16,255 nt of DNA from Phoronis ovalis. Lineage: Eukaryota; Phoronida; Phoronidae. The notes beneath the pieces are model-generated. The model made no database searches, was not told the DNA's origin, and saw only the letters and a list, made by a program, of their open reading frames with translations. Both the position numbers and the translations under genes were made by a program. Positions 8,716 to 16,255 of this stretch are shown piece by piece. Location: NCBI GenBank assembly GCA_028565635.1, contig JAOXYB010024291.1:1-16255 (forward strand), in the 5' to 3' direction. Position 1 is the first letter of the stretch. Each line of letters opens with the position of its first letter.

Positions 8716-11700
8716 GTACTTCATTTTTAATTTGTATTTTTTCTATTTACAGAGCAACTCTGTTGTGCATAATATAGTTGACTGCAACATTAAATTTTTT
8801 GTTCGTTAGATAAATTGTTGATTATAATATTTCTAAACCAATAAGTCAATATAAATGAGAATGTTGAAACCCAATTTGGCCTATTTAAAGCATTATTTTT
8901 CATGGCATCTTTTGTGACATTCAAGAAAAATGTTACAATTACAGGAGACAATATTTAAGAGAAGAGATGACATGGGTTTCAAAGCCAAAATAGCTGCTTT
9001 GAAACGTCGTTTTGGTGCTGGCAATAACCCATGTGGAGCTGATGCTAGGAAGAAACTGTTTCCGGTAAAAGTTCATATCATATTCCCCATGAATTCTTCT
9101 GCATGCTATCAGTGTGAGGGGCATTCCTTAGCGACAATAAAGCTAAGTTTTTAAGACATGTTTGTGACTTGTGAAGGCATTTTGTGATATTTTTATTATT
9201 TGTTAAAATTTGTTTAATGTTAAAAAAATGGTTCTGAAAAATCCTGATACTTCTTTCCAAGCTAACTGTCCAGAAATAAGTCATAGTGCAAGTTGCTGGT
9301 TTAATTAGTTTGTTTGCAATGTCTTTACCAGAGACTGTTTGATCCAAATCCAAGGTGATGAAGTTTCTTAACAAGAAAAATCGAAGACTGTTTTATTTTC
9401 TGCAACTTTTACTTTCTTGCTTCACTTCAAAAGTTTCTACTCATTTGACTGCATTCCGAGGAATTTTGCTGCTTACGCTTACTTCGGGGCTTACTTCAGG
9501 GCTTACTTGTACTTCATTTTCTCTGCCTGTTATTTAGCAATACAATTTTTTTTTAATCATAGGTTAAACAGAAAATTAGCCGTGCATTTTCTGTATTACG
9601 GAAGTATGTCAATGATAGTCATAAGACAGGGGAGACAATTGTAGAAGAAACAGAAGATACTGCATCAGGTGATTATAATATAGGAAATCTAGGTCCTATA
9701 TAACAGCCAGACAAACGTAATAACATTCCAGTTGAGAGGCCTATAGAAATAATCTTTGAAAAATTATTGTTTCAAATTTCTTCTACTAGAGGAGAGAATA
9801 TATGAGATTTGCAGAGTATTCCATGCATTGAAAAATATTCCTCTTTCTGTTGAAAAACTGCACTAATAAAAAAGTAAATATTGGCAAATCCGTGTAAATA
9901 GAAGCAATTTAGTGTACTGGGTATTTTTTTTTGTAGTTGAAAGTGAAAGTGTTGTTGATGAACAAGAACACAAAAAAAGAATGAAATATGTCGCCAGTGT
10001 CAAGGAGAAAAATGTAAGCCATATTTAAAAAAATGATAAGAATAGTCTTGATAGATCATGGTTTTTAAGGAATTACGCTGTCAAAAGACTCATAAACTTG
10101 CAGTTTAGATTACTATTGTGCTCATTGGGTTTGACCATTATTAAAAACCTACATTATTTGCTTACTGGTTCATATATAGCTGATAACAAACCTTTTATTT
10201 AATAAATTAATGTACTATAAATATAAAATGCCCACATTTAGAGTTTTAGATAAAGTATGCTGGAACATGGGGTTCTGGTGAACATTTTTTGTATTTTGCC
10301 ATTCAAGCAACAAGGGACGTCCTATATTGGCGCACAAAACTACTACTTGTTTATTTATTTCTTGTCACTCTACTTGAGATACTTAGCTATTAAGACTACA
10401 GAATAGTACATGTAGTTGACTTATTTTCTATTGTAGTATATGACCTTAGAGTATGCTAGAATCCACCGTGACAGAGTATATCCAAAACTCTTTGAGTATG
10501 CTTTGGTCGTTGGGCTTCAACCTAAGAAAGATAAACCAAATTTATTTGAGCCATACATTATGCATAAATTCCCAGAAGAGGTTGGTACAGTCATAGTATT
10601 AAGTATTACAACAAGGCATCTCTTTTCTTGTTAACCTGAATATATATATACCATTGCATGGTTTTGTCATGCTTTTAAAATTTTTGAAGGATTCAAGTAC
10701 TATCCTTCCAAAATTAGATGACAAATGTAATAATTTCCTCTATTTCACATAACAGTGGTTCTAGATCTTGTGTATAATACAAGTCAATAGAATAAAATGA
10801 AAATCCAATCATTTATTTATATTACTGTCAACAATAAAATATTATATTTCAAGGTGAGCGAGGACAATCAAGCCATCCCACAGTTTTGTTTTCCTGATTG
10901 TGATGACTGGCAACCAACACAGACTTACAACAGGTAAGGTGTTCCAGAAAAAAAATATGAAGGTGGTAAGGCAACTTTTTCATAGCCATCCCTCCACAGA
11001 TTTAAATTGCTTTGCCACTATATAAAATATAATTTGGCATGTAACAACCAGCTATGGAAAAAATTAAAAATTGTCTTATCTCCCCCCATATATTTTTCTG
11101 GAACAGCCATAAGCATGATTATATCTCTTGAACCTTAGATGTCACCAGCTACTTGACATCTGTACATCATAGCATATGTCTGCTTAACAATTTGTTCCTA
11201 GAGTTTTAGCCCCAAGTGTGTATATGTATATAGTTCACACATCTATATGTTGCCTGTATTTTAGTGAGAGTTTTTCGTTTGTTCTGACTAACATTGATGG
11301 CTCAAGATTATATGGATACTGTATGAGATTATTACCTCCTGGATATGGCCCACGTCTTCCAGAAGTATACTGCATAATTAGCCCATTGGGTGCACATGAC
11401 TTGTATTCTCAGGTACATGACATATTTTTTAAATTTATTTGAATAACAGTTGGTGCCTAACAAAGCACATAGATATTTATAGTAATGAGACATCTTAGAA
11501 TAGTGACTTCTCCCCTTGATGTCAAAGATTACTGGACCATTTGTGCATTCAAAAAATATTATTTAGATGTTCTGTTTAAATAGAAACTTAACAATCAAAT
11601 ACCGTTACAGTAGTTAAGTTTGTCAGAAAGTTTGCTAGAGGATGGTTAGTAAGATTTTGTATTTTATAGGTTTTAGATGAGATTGAAAGTAGGAGAGATG

Positions 11701-14700
11701 TGGCAATTGATTATGTGCTTGAATTTATAGCTGCAGTTTATAGCAAACCAATTCCCAGTCCAGGAAAATATGTACATATTAGAACTGTGGTGAGTATTAT
11801 AAATGTGTCGTATGGATTTTTCTGATCATTTTATCCTTCTGCCTTTCGATTTAGGATTTTAAATATGTACAGTAGGAATTCAAAGTTTTAAAGCATTCCA
11901 ATTTTTGTGCCTGAAGCTTCCATAACATTGCAGAGTATGGATTACCTACTACATATTTTTGAAAGTTCAATAAGTTTTGTATTGTGTTCAAGTTCTATTT
12001 CTCATGTTATTTTAGACACCAGATTGTCATCCAGATGCATTAACTTTAAGAAGACAGTCTGATGCAAGATTAGATAATGTAAGTTGCAATTGGTTTCTGT
12101 TATTTCGTAATACTGAAATATCTTAACTCACTAAAAATGTTTCAGCAGTTTGTTACATCAAATTATTACAGATTATTCAACAGCGCTAATGAAATATTGT
12201 TGACATTTTAGGTGGACTTTGAAACTGTCTTTCACAAACTTGGAACTAAAGCAGCCATAGAGGTGTTTGCTTCAATGCTGTTAGAAAGAAGAGTATTATT
12301 TACTGCATCAAAGCTCAGGTGAGTGTCCAGCTTAAACTTGTTGACTTGCGTTATTAAGAAACAATATTAGGAACCTGGTGCAGAGATGTTAACACGAATT
12401 GGAATTTGAGATCCTCATTGATATTGTTATGGAACTCTTACCCTAGCCTGTTTTACATCTGAATTATCGAGAGAACGGGCCAGTCATTGTGTAATGTTTT
12501 GCAAACTAAATCTCTTCATAAATTATTGTATGAAGGCAGTTTGAAGGCAGGTTCTCTCTTACTTGTTTTTTGACAATAAGAAGCATGCTTTTTGAGTCAC
12601 TGAAGACATATTTTGGTATAGGTAAGTTTTTGTTGAGGATGATGTTTTTTTGTGTATTTATTTGCAGCACCCTGTCTGACTGCATACATGCAATGGTGGC
12701 TTTGCTTTATCCATTTACATGGTGGCACACCTTTATTCCCGTTCTTCCAGCAAGCCTGATCGACATTGTATGCTCACCTACACCTTATATTATTGGAATA
12801 TTGTCCTCATGTAAACACCAACTAGGAGATCTACCTATGGAAGAGGTACTGTGTAATTTGATGTAACAGGTTTTTGGGCAAACTTAAAGTAAAACAAATT
12901 ACTTTGAAAACATTCTACTTTGAACTCATGCAGAATATTGCCACAATCAATTTTTAAACTGATCATGTTTTCATTACATGCTATTTCTGAGTTTAAATAG
13001 GATCTTTCATCAGACAATTTTGAGAAGAAAGTAAAATTTACTGGCAACCCCAGCTTTAGTGCATTAAAAAACATTATTTTTTCATAAACATATCTAGCAA
13101 TTGTGTTTACTTATACACGTCTTTTGCATTTTCCTAATATACACAGGCTTTGAAAGGATTTTAAGTCAAGTTCTTCATTTTGCAGTATATTAAATGCTGT
13201 TTATTCATAAAATGTGGTATTTTGACTTTTATGGATGCTGATTTAACCTGGAGTTGATGAAATTTGGAAACTGCAGCAGTTAAAAAGTGTGTGTGTGTGT
13301 GTGTGTGTGCGTGTGCGTGTGCAGCTTCTATATTATTAAAAATTATTAAAACATTCCACAGGTTTTGATTGTTGATTTGGATAATGGGAACCTGCTTCAG
13401 ACAATGGGAGATGAGGACACAATTATTCCAAAGAAACTGCAAAAAGCTCTCAAGACTGCAATTCATGATGAGGAGGGTATGTTGGCTGAATGTATGATAT
13501 TTTGAGATGGCGGTTTAACTTTTGAGAGTCCAATATGTCTTAGACTATTATACAATTGTATTCCACACACATACACGGGATATTTTCTGTGGACTAGTAA
13601 CAGATGTGCACTTACTTTTAAATAAAATAAGTTAATGGTTAATATATGCTTATCAGTATGGCAAATACTGATTGTCACAGCAGTTATGGGGATTCTTTTG
13701 AAGTTGAATATTACAAAGAAGTCCACTTTGAAAATGTCCACAACTTGGATTTATTAGTCATTGTGGTTTACAACTAATCCACATTTTGACAGAAAGCTCC
13801 CAAAATAAATAATACAGTGAATATCTGAAAGCTTCTATAAACTACCTCACCTTGGGATTAAACAATTCATTTATTTCTCTGAATTGTTTTCACCTAATTT
13901 CAACTTTGTATACTGAATACTTTACATTTATTTTGTAGATTCAAATATGCCAAGATACCTGGTCATATGTGAAGCATTCATGAGATTATTTGTTGAGACT
14001 GTTGGACATTATGAAGATTTTATTGTGGTTCAGCAAAATGGACAAAAAGTTTTCCAGGTTGGTAAAGTAAATTTTTGGGAACAAGGGGGTGCTGCATAAT
14101 TTTTGGTTTAAATAACAATTTCCTCTTGCAATTTTATATTTATTTCCTTGATAGAAGAGAAACTCCCAATCAATATTTGTTGAAATCCAAATATTGTCTG
14201 TTAAGCCTTTCTTATTTCCCTGTGTACTGTGTTTTGCATAATTATATCAGTACCTCCATCATTACAGTAATTTGTATTACATTTGCTTACTATTAGTACT
14301 GTTTTGTTTACAGAAAGAATCCTTTATTAAATCTGTTAAATCGAAGAGCCTGCGAATGTTTGTTGAATGGTTTTGTGAAACTCAGATGTTTGAAGTATAC
14401 ATGACAGATAGAGTAGAATCCATACATCTAGTTAAAGGTAAGCTGAAATTAACTTATGTCACTAAAGAATACTCAAAACAGATTAATATTAAGAAATGTT
14501 TGTGGTATAATTGCATTAGTATTTTATTAAAACAATTATTAGGTGCTAGCTACATGGGTGATAATGAGAGACCACAACACATACAATTCCTGCTTGAATT
14601 GATATCTTGGTTAGGGTAATACAATAAGAATAATCTTTTAATTGCTAGATTAAGCAAGACATTTTTGTTGGATAGCAGGACTGGATTTAGAAAAATGCCA

Positions 14701-15136
14701 GATAGCTCGAGTGGAAAAAAAGCTAGATATCGCTTTGATTATACTCTGATAATACTGGCCCTTTCCCGTAAAACTAATAAGATAGTGTTTATCTCAAAGG
14801 GCTGAGTGTGTGGTCCCCAACTAAGATTCAGAAGGAAAGCCCATTGAGTGAGAATCTAGGATGCAACATAAAATATAGTTGAACTTAGATATTCCAAAGT
14901 GTTGTAACAGTACATTAATTGTTGGGTTACTTACGATGAGGTCTTTCAAGTTCATTTGTGCAGTAGACTTTAATTTTTCCTTGCCCTCAGGTCTGTTTGA
15001 AGAAAGAATCGCAGAATATCAGGAAGAAATGACCGGTGATACATTTAAAGACAATGTTAAAGAATTTGGCAAGAAAATGAAGAATTTAGGAAAAGCTATT
15101 AAGAATAAGCTAAAAGATGGTAAAACAACAGTGTAA
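6706..15136 (+). CDS. DENND2: DENN domain-containing protein 2 homologue (Rab GEF), 15 coding exons
   Basis: The DENND2 family (DENND2A-D; DENND2B = ST5) are guanine nucleotide exchange factors for Rab GTPases (Rab9 and, for DENND2B, Rab13). They act on endosomal and trafficking membranes. Coding exons are 6706-8715, 8945-9064, 9563-9668, 9937-10013, 10437-10580, 10854-10933, 11265-11412, 11670-11789, 12016-12078, 12212-12318, 12668-12845, 13362-13476, 13939-14057, 14314-14437 and 14991-15136. They total 3657 nt (1218 aa), and every junction keeps phase. Residues 1 to about 770 look disordered and Lys/Ser-rich, with proline-rich SH3-type and YxxI/YENV motifs. The uDENN region spans about 787-860 (LFEYALVVGL, IPQFCFPD), the cDENN about 860-1050 (YGYCMRLLPPG, GPRLPEVYCIIS, LLERRVLF, HTFIPVLPASLIDIV) and the dDENN about 1085-1200 (MRLFVETVGHY, ETQMFEVYM, GLFEERIAEY). 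The C-terminus is as in vertebrate DENND2. Which of A-C it equals cannot be decided; it is probably the single invertebrate co-orthologue. Exon borders were chosen by eye. Confidence 0.93.
8945..9064 (+). CDS. DENND2: DENND2 coding exon 2 (residues 671-710)
   Basis: 120 nt, phase 0 at both ends. The acceptor is TACAATTACAG (AG 8943-8944) and the donor is GTAAAA (9065). It encodes a strongly basic stretch including IFKRRDDMGFKAKIAALKRR and ending KKLFP. The start at 8930 seen in the open frame is intronic. Confidence 0.85.
9065..9562 (+). other. DENND2 intron with a 12-bp x 3 tandem repeat
   Basis: 498-nt AT-rich intron. At 9477-9512 there are three near copies of a 12-bp unit (GCTTACTTCGGG, GCTTACTTCAGG, GCTTACTTGTAC). 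Open frames here (9078-9374 minus, 9355-9537 and 9417-9644 plus) show no recognisable protein. Confidence 0.75.
9563..9668 (+). CDS. DENND2: DENND2 coding exon 3 (residues 711-745)
   Basis: 106 nt, phase 0 in and phase 1 out. The acceptor is a T-rich tract ending ATCATAG (AG 9561-9562) and the donor is G|GTGATT (9669). It encodes VKQKISRAFSVLRKYVND and an acidic tail ending ETEDTAS. It joins in frame to 9937. Confidence 0.82.
9937..10013 (+). CDS. DENND2: DENND2 coding exon 4 (residues 746-771)
   Basis: 77 nt, phase 1 in and phase 0 out. The acceptor is TTTTTTTTTGTAG (AG 9935-9936) and the donor is GTAAGC (10014). It encodes VESESVVDEQEHKKRMKYVA and SVKEKN, a charged linker just before the uDENN. 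This short exon is absent from the list of long open frames. Confidence 0.82.
10014..10436 (+). other. DENND2 intron, nothing recognised
   Basis: 423-nt AT-rich intron with GTAAGC..TTGTAG borders. No coding content, RNA gene or clear repeat was found by reading. Confidence 0.75.
10437..10580 (+). CDS. DENND2: DENND2 coding exon 5, start of uDENN (residues 772-819)
   Basis: 144 nt, phase 0 at both ends. The acceptor is TTCTATTGTAG. It encodes YMTLEYARIHRDRVYPKLFE, YALVVGLQPKKD and FEPYIMHKFPEE. LFEY..VV.L is the hallmark start of the DENND2 uDENN. The donor GAG|GTTGGT (10581) is weak. A GTACAG four to five bases further on would change phase and break the frame with the next exon, so the weak site is preferred. 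Confidence 0.88.
10854..10933 (+). CDS. DENND2: DENND2 coding exon 6, uDENN (residues 820-846)
   Basis: 80 nt, phase 0 in and phase 2 out. The acceptor is TATATTTCAAG (AG 10852-10853) and the donor is CAG|GTAAGG (10934). It encodes VSEDNQAIPQFCFPDCDDWQ and PTQTYN. IPQFCFPD..DW is a near-exact DENND2 signature. A foldback MITE starts six bases into the downstream intron. Confidence 0.93.
10940..11105. mobile_element. ~166-bp foldback MITE in a DENND2 intron
   Basis: TGTTCCAGAAAAA at 10940 is repeated inverted at the other end (TTTTTCTGGAACA ending 11105). Similarity continues inward for about 50 bp: TATGAAGGTGGTAAGGCAAC..CATAGCC on the left against GCTATGG..TTGTCTTATCTCCCCCCATA on the right. 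The short spacer is AT-rich and itself partly self-complementary. It has no coding capacity. The left end lies six bases after the splice donor (10934-10935). The target duplication is not resolved. Confidence 0.7.
11265..11412 (+). CDS. DENND2: DENND2 coding exon 7, uDENN/cDENN junction (residues 846-895)
   Basis: 148 nt, phase 2 in and phase 0 out. The acceptor is TGTATTTTAG and the donor is CAG|GTACAT (11413). It encodes SESFSFVLTNIDGSRLYGYC, MRLLPPGYGPRLPEVYCIIS and HDLYSQ, all strongly conserved across DENND2 proteins. Confidence 0.95.
11670..11789 (+). CDS. DENND2: DENND2 coding exon 8, cDENN (residues 896-935)
   Basis: 120 nt, phase 0 at both ends. The acceptor is GTATTTTATAG and the donor is GTG|GTGAGT (11790). 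It encodes VLDEIESRRDVAIDYVLEFI and AAVYSKPIPSPGKYVHIRTV. The FPAPG-like IPSPGK motif matches the family. Confidence 0.9.
12016..12078 (+). CDS. DENND2: DENND2 coding exon 9, cDENN (residues 936-956)
   Basis: 63 nt, 21 codons, phase 0 at both ends. The acceptor is GTTATTTTAG (AG 12014-12015) and the donor is AAT|GTAAGT (12079). It encodes TPDCHPDALTLRRQSDARLD and N. L.LRRP.D.RL is the family pattern. It is too short to appear as an open frame. Confidence 0.9.
12212..12318 (+). CDS. DENND2: DENND2 coding exon 10, cDENN core (residues 957-992)
   Basis: 107 nt, phase 0 in and phase 2 out. The acceptor is GACATTTTAG and the donor is CAG|GTGAGT (12319). It encodes VDFETVFHKLGTKAAIEVFA and SMLLERRVLFTASKL. 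LLERRV.F is a cDENN hallmark on the Rab-binding face of the domain. Confidence 0.94.
12319..12667 (+). other. DENND2 intron, nothing notable
   Basis: 349-nt intron (GTGAGT..TTGCAG). It has only a short direct repeat, GAAGGCAG twice, near 12533-12550. The open frame from 12570 is mostly the following exon read backward into the intron. Confidence 0.75.
12668..12845 (+). CDS. DENND2: DENND2 coding exon 11, cDENN (residues 992-1051)
   Basis: 178 nt, phase 2 in and phase 0 out. The acceptor is TTTATTTGCAG and the donor is GAG|GTACTG (12846). It encodes STLSDCIHAMVALLYPFTWW, HTFIPVLPASLIDIVCSPTP and YIIGILSS, then LPMEE. YPF.W.HTFIPVLP is the most conserved part of the DENN module. Confidence 0.96.
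12846..13361 (+). other. DENND2 intron with a GT microsatellite
   Basis: 516-nt intron. Apart from the dinucleotide repeat at 13287-13322, which lies 39 bases before the acceptor AG, it holds nothing recognised. Confidence 0.8.
13287..13322 (+). repeat. (GT)n microsatellite, interrupted by GC near its 3' end
   Basis: An uninterrupted GT run followed by GCGTGTGCGTGTGC, 36 bases in all, in the intron upstream of the exon at 13362. The minus-strand open frame with a His-Thr/Ala-His run is a translation of this repeat, not a gene. Confidence 0.95.
13362..13476 (+). CDS. DENND2: DENND2 coding exon 12 (residues 1052-1090)
   Basis: 115 nt, phase 0 in and phase 1 out. The acceptor is AACATTCCACAG and the donor is G|GTATGT (13477). 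It encodes VLIVDLDNGNLLQTMGDEDT and IIPKKLQKALKTAIHDEE. The DEDT..P.KLQ.AL pattern matches vertebrate DENND2. Confidence 0.92.
13477..13938 (+). other. DENND2 intron, nothing recognised
   Basis: 462-nt AT-rich intron (GTATGT..TTGTAG). The minus-strand open frame 13463-13741 has no family resemblance. Confidence 0.75.
13939..14057 (+). CDS. DENND2: DENND2 coding exon 13, dDENN (residues 1090-1129)
   Basis: 119 nt, phase 1 in and phase 0 out. The acceptor is ATTTTGTAG and the donor is CAG|GTTGGT (14058). It encodes DSNMPRYLVICEAFMRLFVE and TVGHYEDFIVVQQNGQKVFQ. FM.LFVETVGHY is the dDENN signature of this family. Vertebrate homologues have a longer acidic linker at the start. Confidence 0.93.
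14314..14437 (+). CDS. DENND2: DENND2 coding exon 14, dDENN (residues 1130-1171)
   Basis: 124 nt, phase 0 in and phase 1 out. The acceptor is TTTTGTTTACAG and the donor is AAAG|GTAAGC (14438). It encodes KESFIKSVKSKSLRMFVEWF and CETQMFEVYMTDRVESIHLV. The open frame that runs on to 14619 is read-through into the intron. Confidence 0.93.
14438..14990 (+). other. Last DENND2 intron
   Basis: 553-nt intron (GTAAGC..CCTCAG). It contains a 7-bp inverted pair, GCCCTTT/AAAGGGC, at about 14758 and 14798, and nothing else clear. An apparent cryptic exon at about 14543-14621 is out of phase with the next exon and has no match in the family. Confidence 0.75.
14991..15136 (+). CDS. DENND2: DENND2 last coding exon (residues 1171-1218, stop)
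   Basis: 146 nt, phase 1 in, ending TAA at 15134-15136. The acceptor is TTCCTTGCCCTCAG. It encodes GLFEERIAEYQEEM, then the basic tail KEFGKKMKNLGKAIKNKLKD and KTTV. GLFE.R...Y.EE followed by a basic tail is the ordinary DENND2 C-terminus. The open frame start at 14879 is intronic. Confidence 0.94.
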
Positions 15137-15242
15137 TACAGGGTGATTCTTTAATTCTGAAACAATTTTGTTAGCTCTGTGTTTCTAAAATTAATTCTTG
15201 TCAGAAATATAACATTTTCTTGAAGCCTCAAATTCATATGTA
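15137..15242 (+). other. Start of the DENND2 3' flank / possible transposon end
   Basis: Directly after the stop codon comes TA-CAGGGTGATTC (15137-15149). It resembles the outer end of a mariner/Tc1 inverted repeat next to a TA target. If so, the dead transposon would begin at the stop codon and supply the whole 3'UTR. No matching inverted end was found to the right, so this is tentative. No AATAAA occurs here; the nearest on the plus strand are at 15961-15966 and 16168-16173. Confidence 0.35.
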
Positions 15243-15905
15243 TTAATATTGAGTTGAACCACTGCGAGCTTTGATGACTGCGTTAATACAAGCCGGCATG
15301 GAATGTACAAGTTTTTTTTTAAGTAAGCTGGAGTGACGTTGTTTCACCGTTGAGTCAATCGTCTTTTTAGCATAACTATTGTCTGTGCAACTGGATCTCT
15401 GTATGCATGGGCCCATACATTTTCTGTAACATTCAAATCTTGTGAATTTCCCAGCTATTCTTCTTCTAAAGTTCAGTTAGTTTTGGTTCCACTGCTTCTC
15501 TCAGTTTGCTTGTACGCTAGTTTGCTCCATTTACGCTTATAGGCCCTTCGGTGTCTTCTCAAAGTAGTACAGGCTTCACTTCTTTTTCTAGTACAGTATT
15601 AACATAATAATCAACTGTACTGTTCTGATCGGTCAGATAAATATGGAGGTGAGAAATTCCTGAAGCTGAAACAGCATGCAAGATAATAAGTTTAGTACTT
15701 TCCTTAATAGGTGGAACTTCAGTTTATTGGGACCCCATATAGTATCATTAGAACAATGAAAAAGGTGTTTAGGAGACTCATCAATGAAAACATCATTTTT
15801 CATCATTTACATGCCAGTGCTTATGAGCATGTACAAAATTCAAATGAGCCTTCCTCTGTTTCTCAGTAATATATGGCATTTGTCCAATCTTTTCCATCGT
15901 CCGTT
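15243..15905 (-). pseudogene. Decayed Tc1/mariner-family transposase, N-terminally incomplete
   Basis: Read on the minus strand in more than one frame. MPYITEKQRKAHLNFVHAHK is followed by DVFIDES, with the first catalytic Asp at plus 15780-15782. Then come VSASGISHLHIYLTDQN, VDYYVNTVLEKEVKPVL, and a damaged NGAN stretch where DGAP-type sequence with the second Asp is expected. Next are DLNVTENVWAHAYRDP, with the catalytic Glu at plus 15422-15424, and finally KKLVHSMPACINAVIKARSG, ending STQY and a stop. The order and motifs are those of Tc1-like DDE transposases. Several frameshifts and at least one in-frame stop (TGA after LKRRLTQR) show that it is dead. The N-terminal DNA-binding part is not recognisable. 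Confidence 0.85.
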
Positions 15906-16154
15906 TATTAAACCCGCACTCATACCAGAAATGTGTTATAATAACATAAACGAATTTCAAAATAAAATTAGTCAGGAATCAATAATTATGCTTAACAAAT
16001 ATATTTTCGTGAAAAAGTTTTTATAAAAAATGCCAGTTTTCCCAATCAAACTTTCGGCCGCTGAGCATGAACTTCTGACCAATCTTATTCCGAAGCCAAT
16101 GTTATAGTAATACAGTTTTTGACTCTGTAACACAGTCAGCTGGCTCAAAAAGTT

Positions 16155-16240
16155 GTTATATTAGTTAAATAAATAAACATTAATATAGTGTCCAATAGTT
16201 ATATTAGTTAAATAAATAAATATTAATATAGTGTCCAATA
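16155..16240. repeat. Exact head-to-tail duplication of 43 bp, one mismatch
   Basis: Copy one 16155-16197 and copy two 16198-16240 start GTTATATTAGTTAAATAAAT and end GTGTCCAATA. They differ at one position only (AAACAT against AAATAT), so the duplication is young. It may be the edge of a longer minisatellite. The unit contains AATAAA signals. Confidence 0.95.
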
Positions 16241-16255
16241 GGATATACTATCACT

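Noticed and set aside
9355-9537. Plus-strand open frame with repeated Leu-Thr-Ser-Gly
   Set aside because: It is the translation of the 12-bp tandem repeat in an intron, with no splice or family support.
10581-10586. Alternative donor GTACAG a few bases downstream of the chosen GTTGGT
   Set aside because: It would leave phase 1 and shift the next exon out of the conserved IPQFCFPD frame, although it matches the donor consensus slightly better.
13161-13466. Minus-strand open frame with a His-Thr run
   Set aside because: The run comes from the GT microsatellite, and the frame is antisense to a DENND2 exon.
14543-14621. Possible extra exon in the last DENND2 intron (acceptor-like TTATTAG, donor-like GGTAATA)
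   Set aside because: Its length would break the phase with the last exon, and DENND2 proteins pass straight from the LVK-type sequence to GLFE without an insert.
15784-16026. 80-codon plus-strand open frame
   Set aside because: It is antisense to the decayed Tc1 transposase and has no similarity of its own.

Overview
The window is nuclear genomic DNA from an animal, most likely an arthropod and possibly a chelicerate (the lineage is a weak inference). It has many short spliceosomal introns with GT..AG borders, AT-rich noncoding DNA, CpGs concentrated at one promoter-like spot, and Tc1/mariner and MITE debris. It holds no prokaryotic operon, CRISPR array or viral genome.

Two genes are arranged head to head. 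On the minus strand (about 4244 down to 1939) is a complete five-exon gene for ribosomal protein uL15/RPL27A, reconstructed as 147 aa. Its start codon is the last codon of exon 1, with a pyrimidine-rich TOP-like start site about 50 bp upstream. On the plus strand is a DENND2-family gene (DENN-domain Rab GEF). A likely noncoding first exon ends at 4421. The second exon carries the start codon at 6706, and 15 coding exons end at the stop codon at 15136. The spliced frame is 3657 nt, or 1218 aa, with all exon phases compatible. It has a long disordered N-terminal part, 670 aa of it in one exon, with proline-rich and tyrosine motifs, followed by uDENN, cDENN and dDENN regions. The two genes appear to share a compact CpG-richer bidirectional promoter (about 4190-4430) with an ETS-type palindrome.

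The rest is repeats. A tandem pair of ~322-bp units lies at 1-620, followed by a perfect 13-bp-stem palindrome at 650-681 and a foldback element at 864-1110. A 552-bp terminal-inverted-repeat element sits in the DENND2 5'UTR intron (4923-5474), and a ~166-bp foldback MITE begins six bases after a splice donor (10940-11105). There is a GT microsatellite (13287-13322). A decayed antisense Tc1/mariner transposase (15243-15905) starts close behind the DENND2 stop codon, and a 43-bp tandem duplication lies at the right edge.

The biologically most interesting observation is the RPL27A-DENND2 adjacency. By recall, human RPL27A is next to ST5/DENND2B on 11p15.4, so this may be an ancient linkage, here with a shared promoter. 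A GC-rich structured patch in an RPL27A intron (2885-2963) is a candidate snoRNA. No clearly new biological system is evident.
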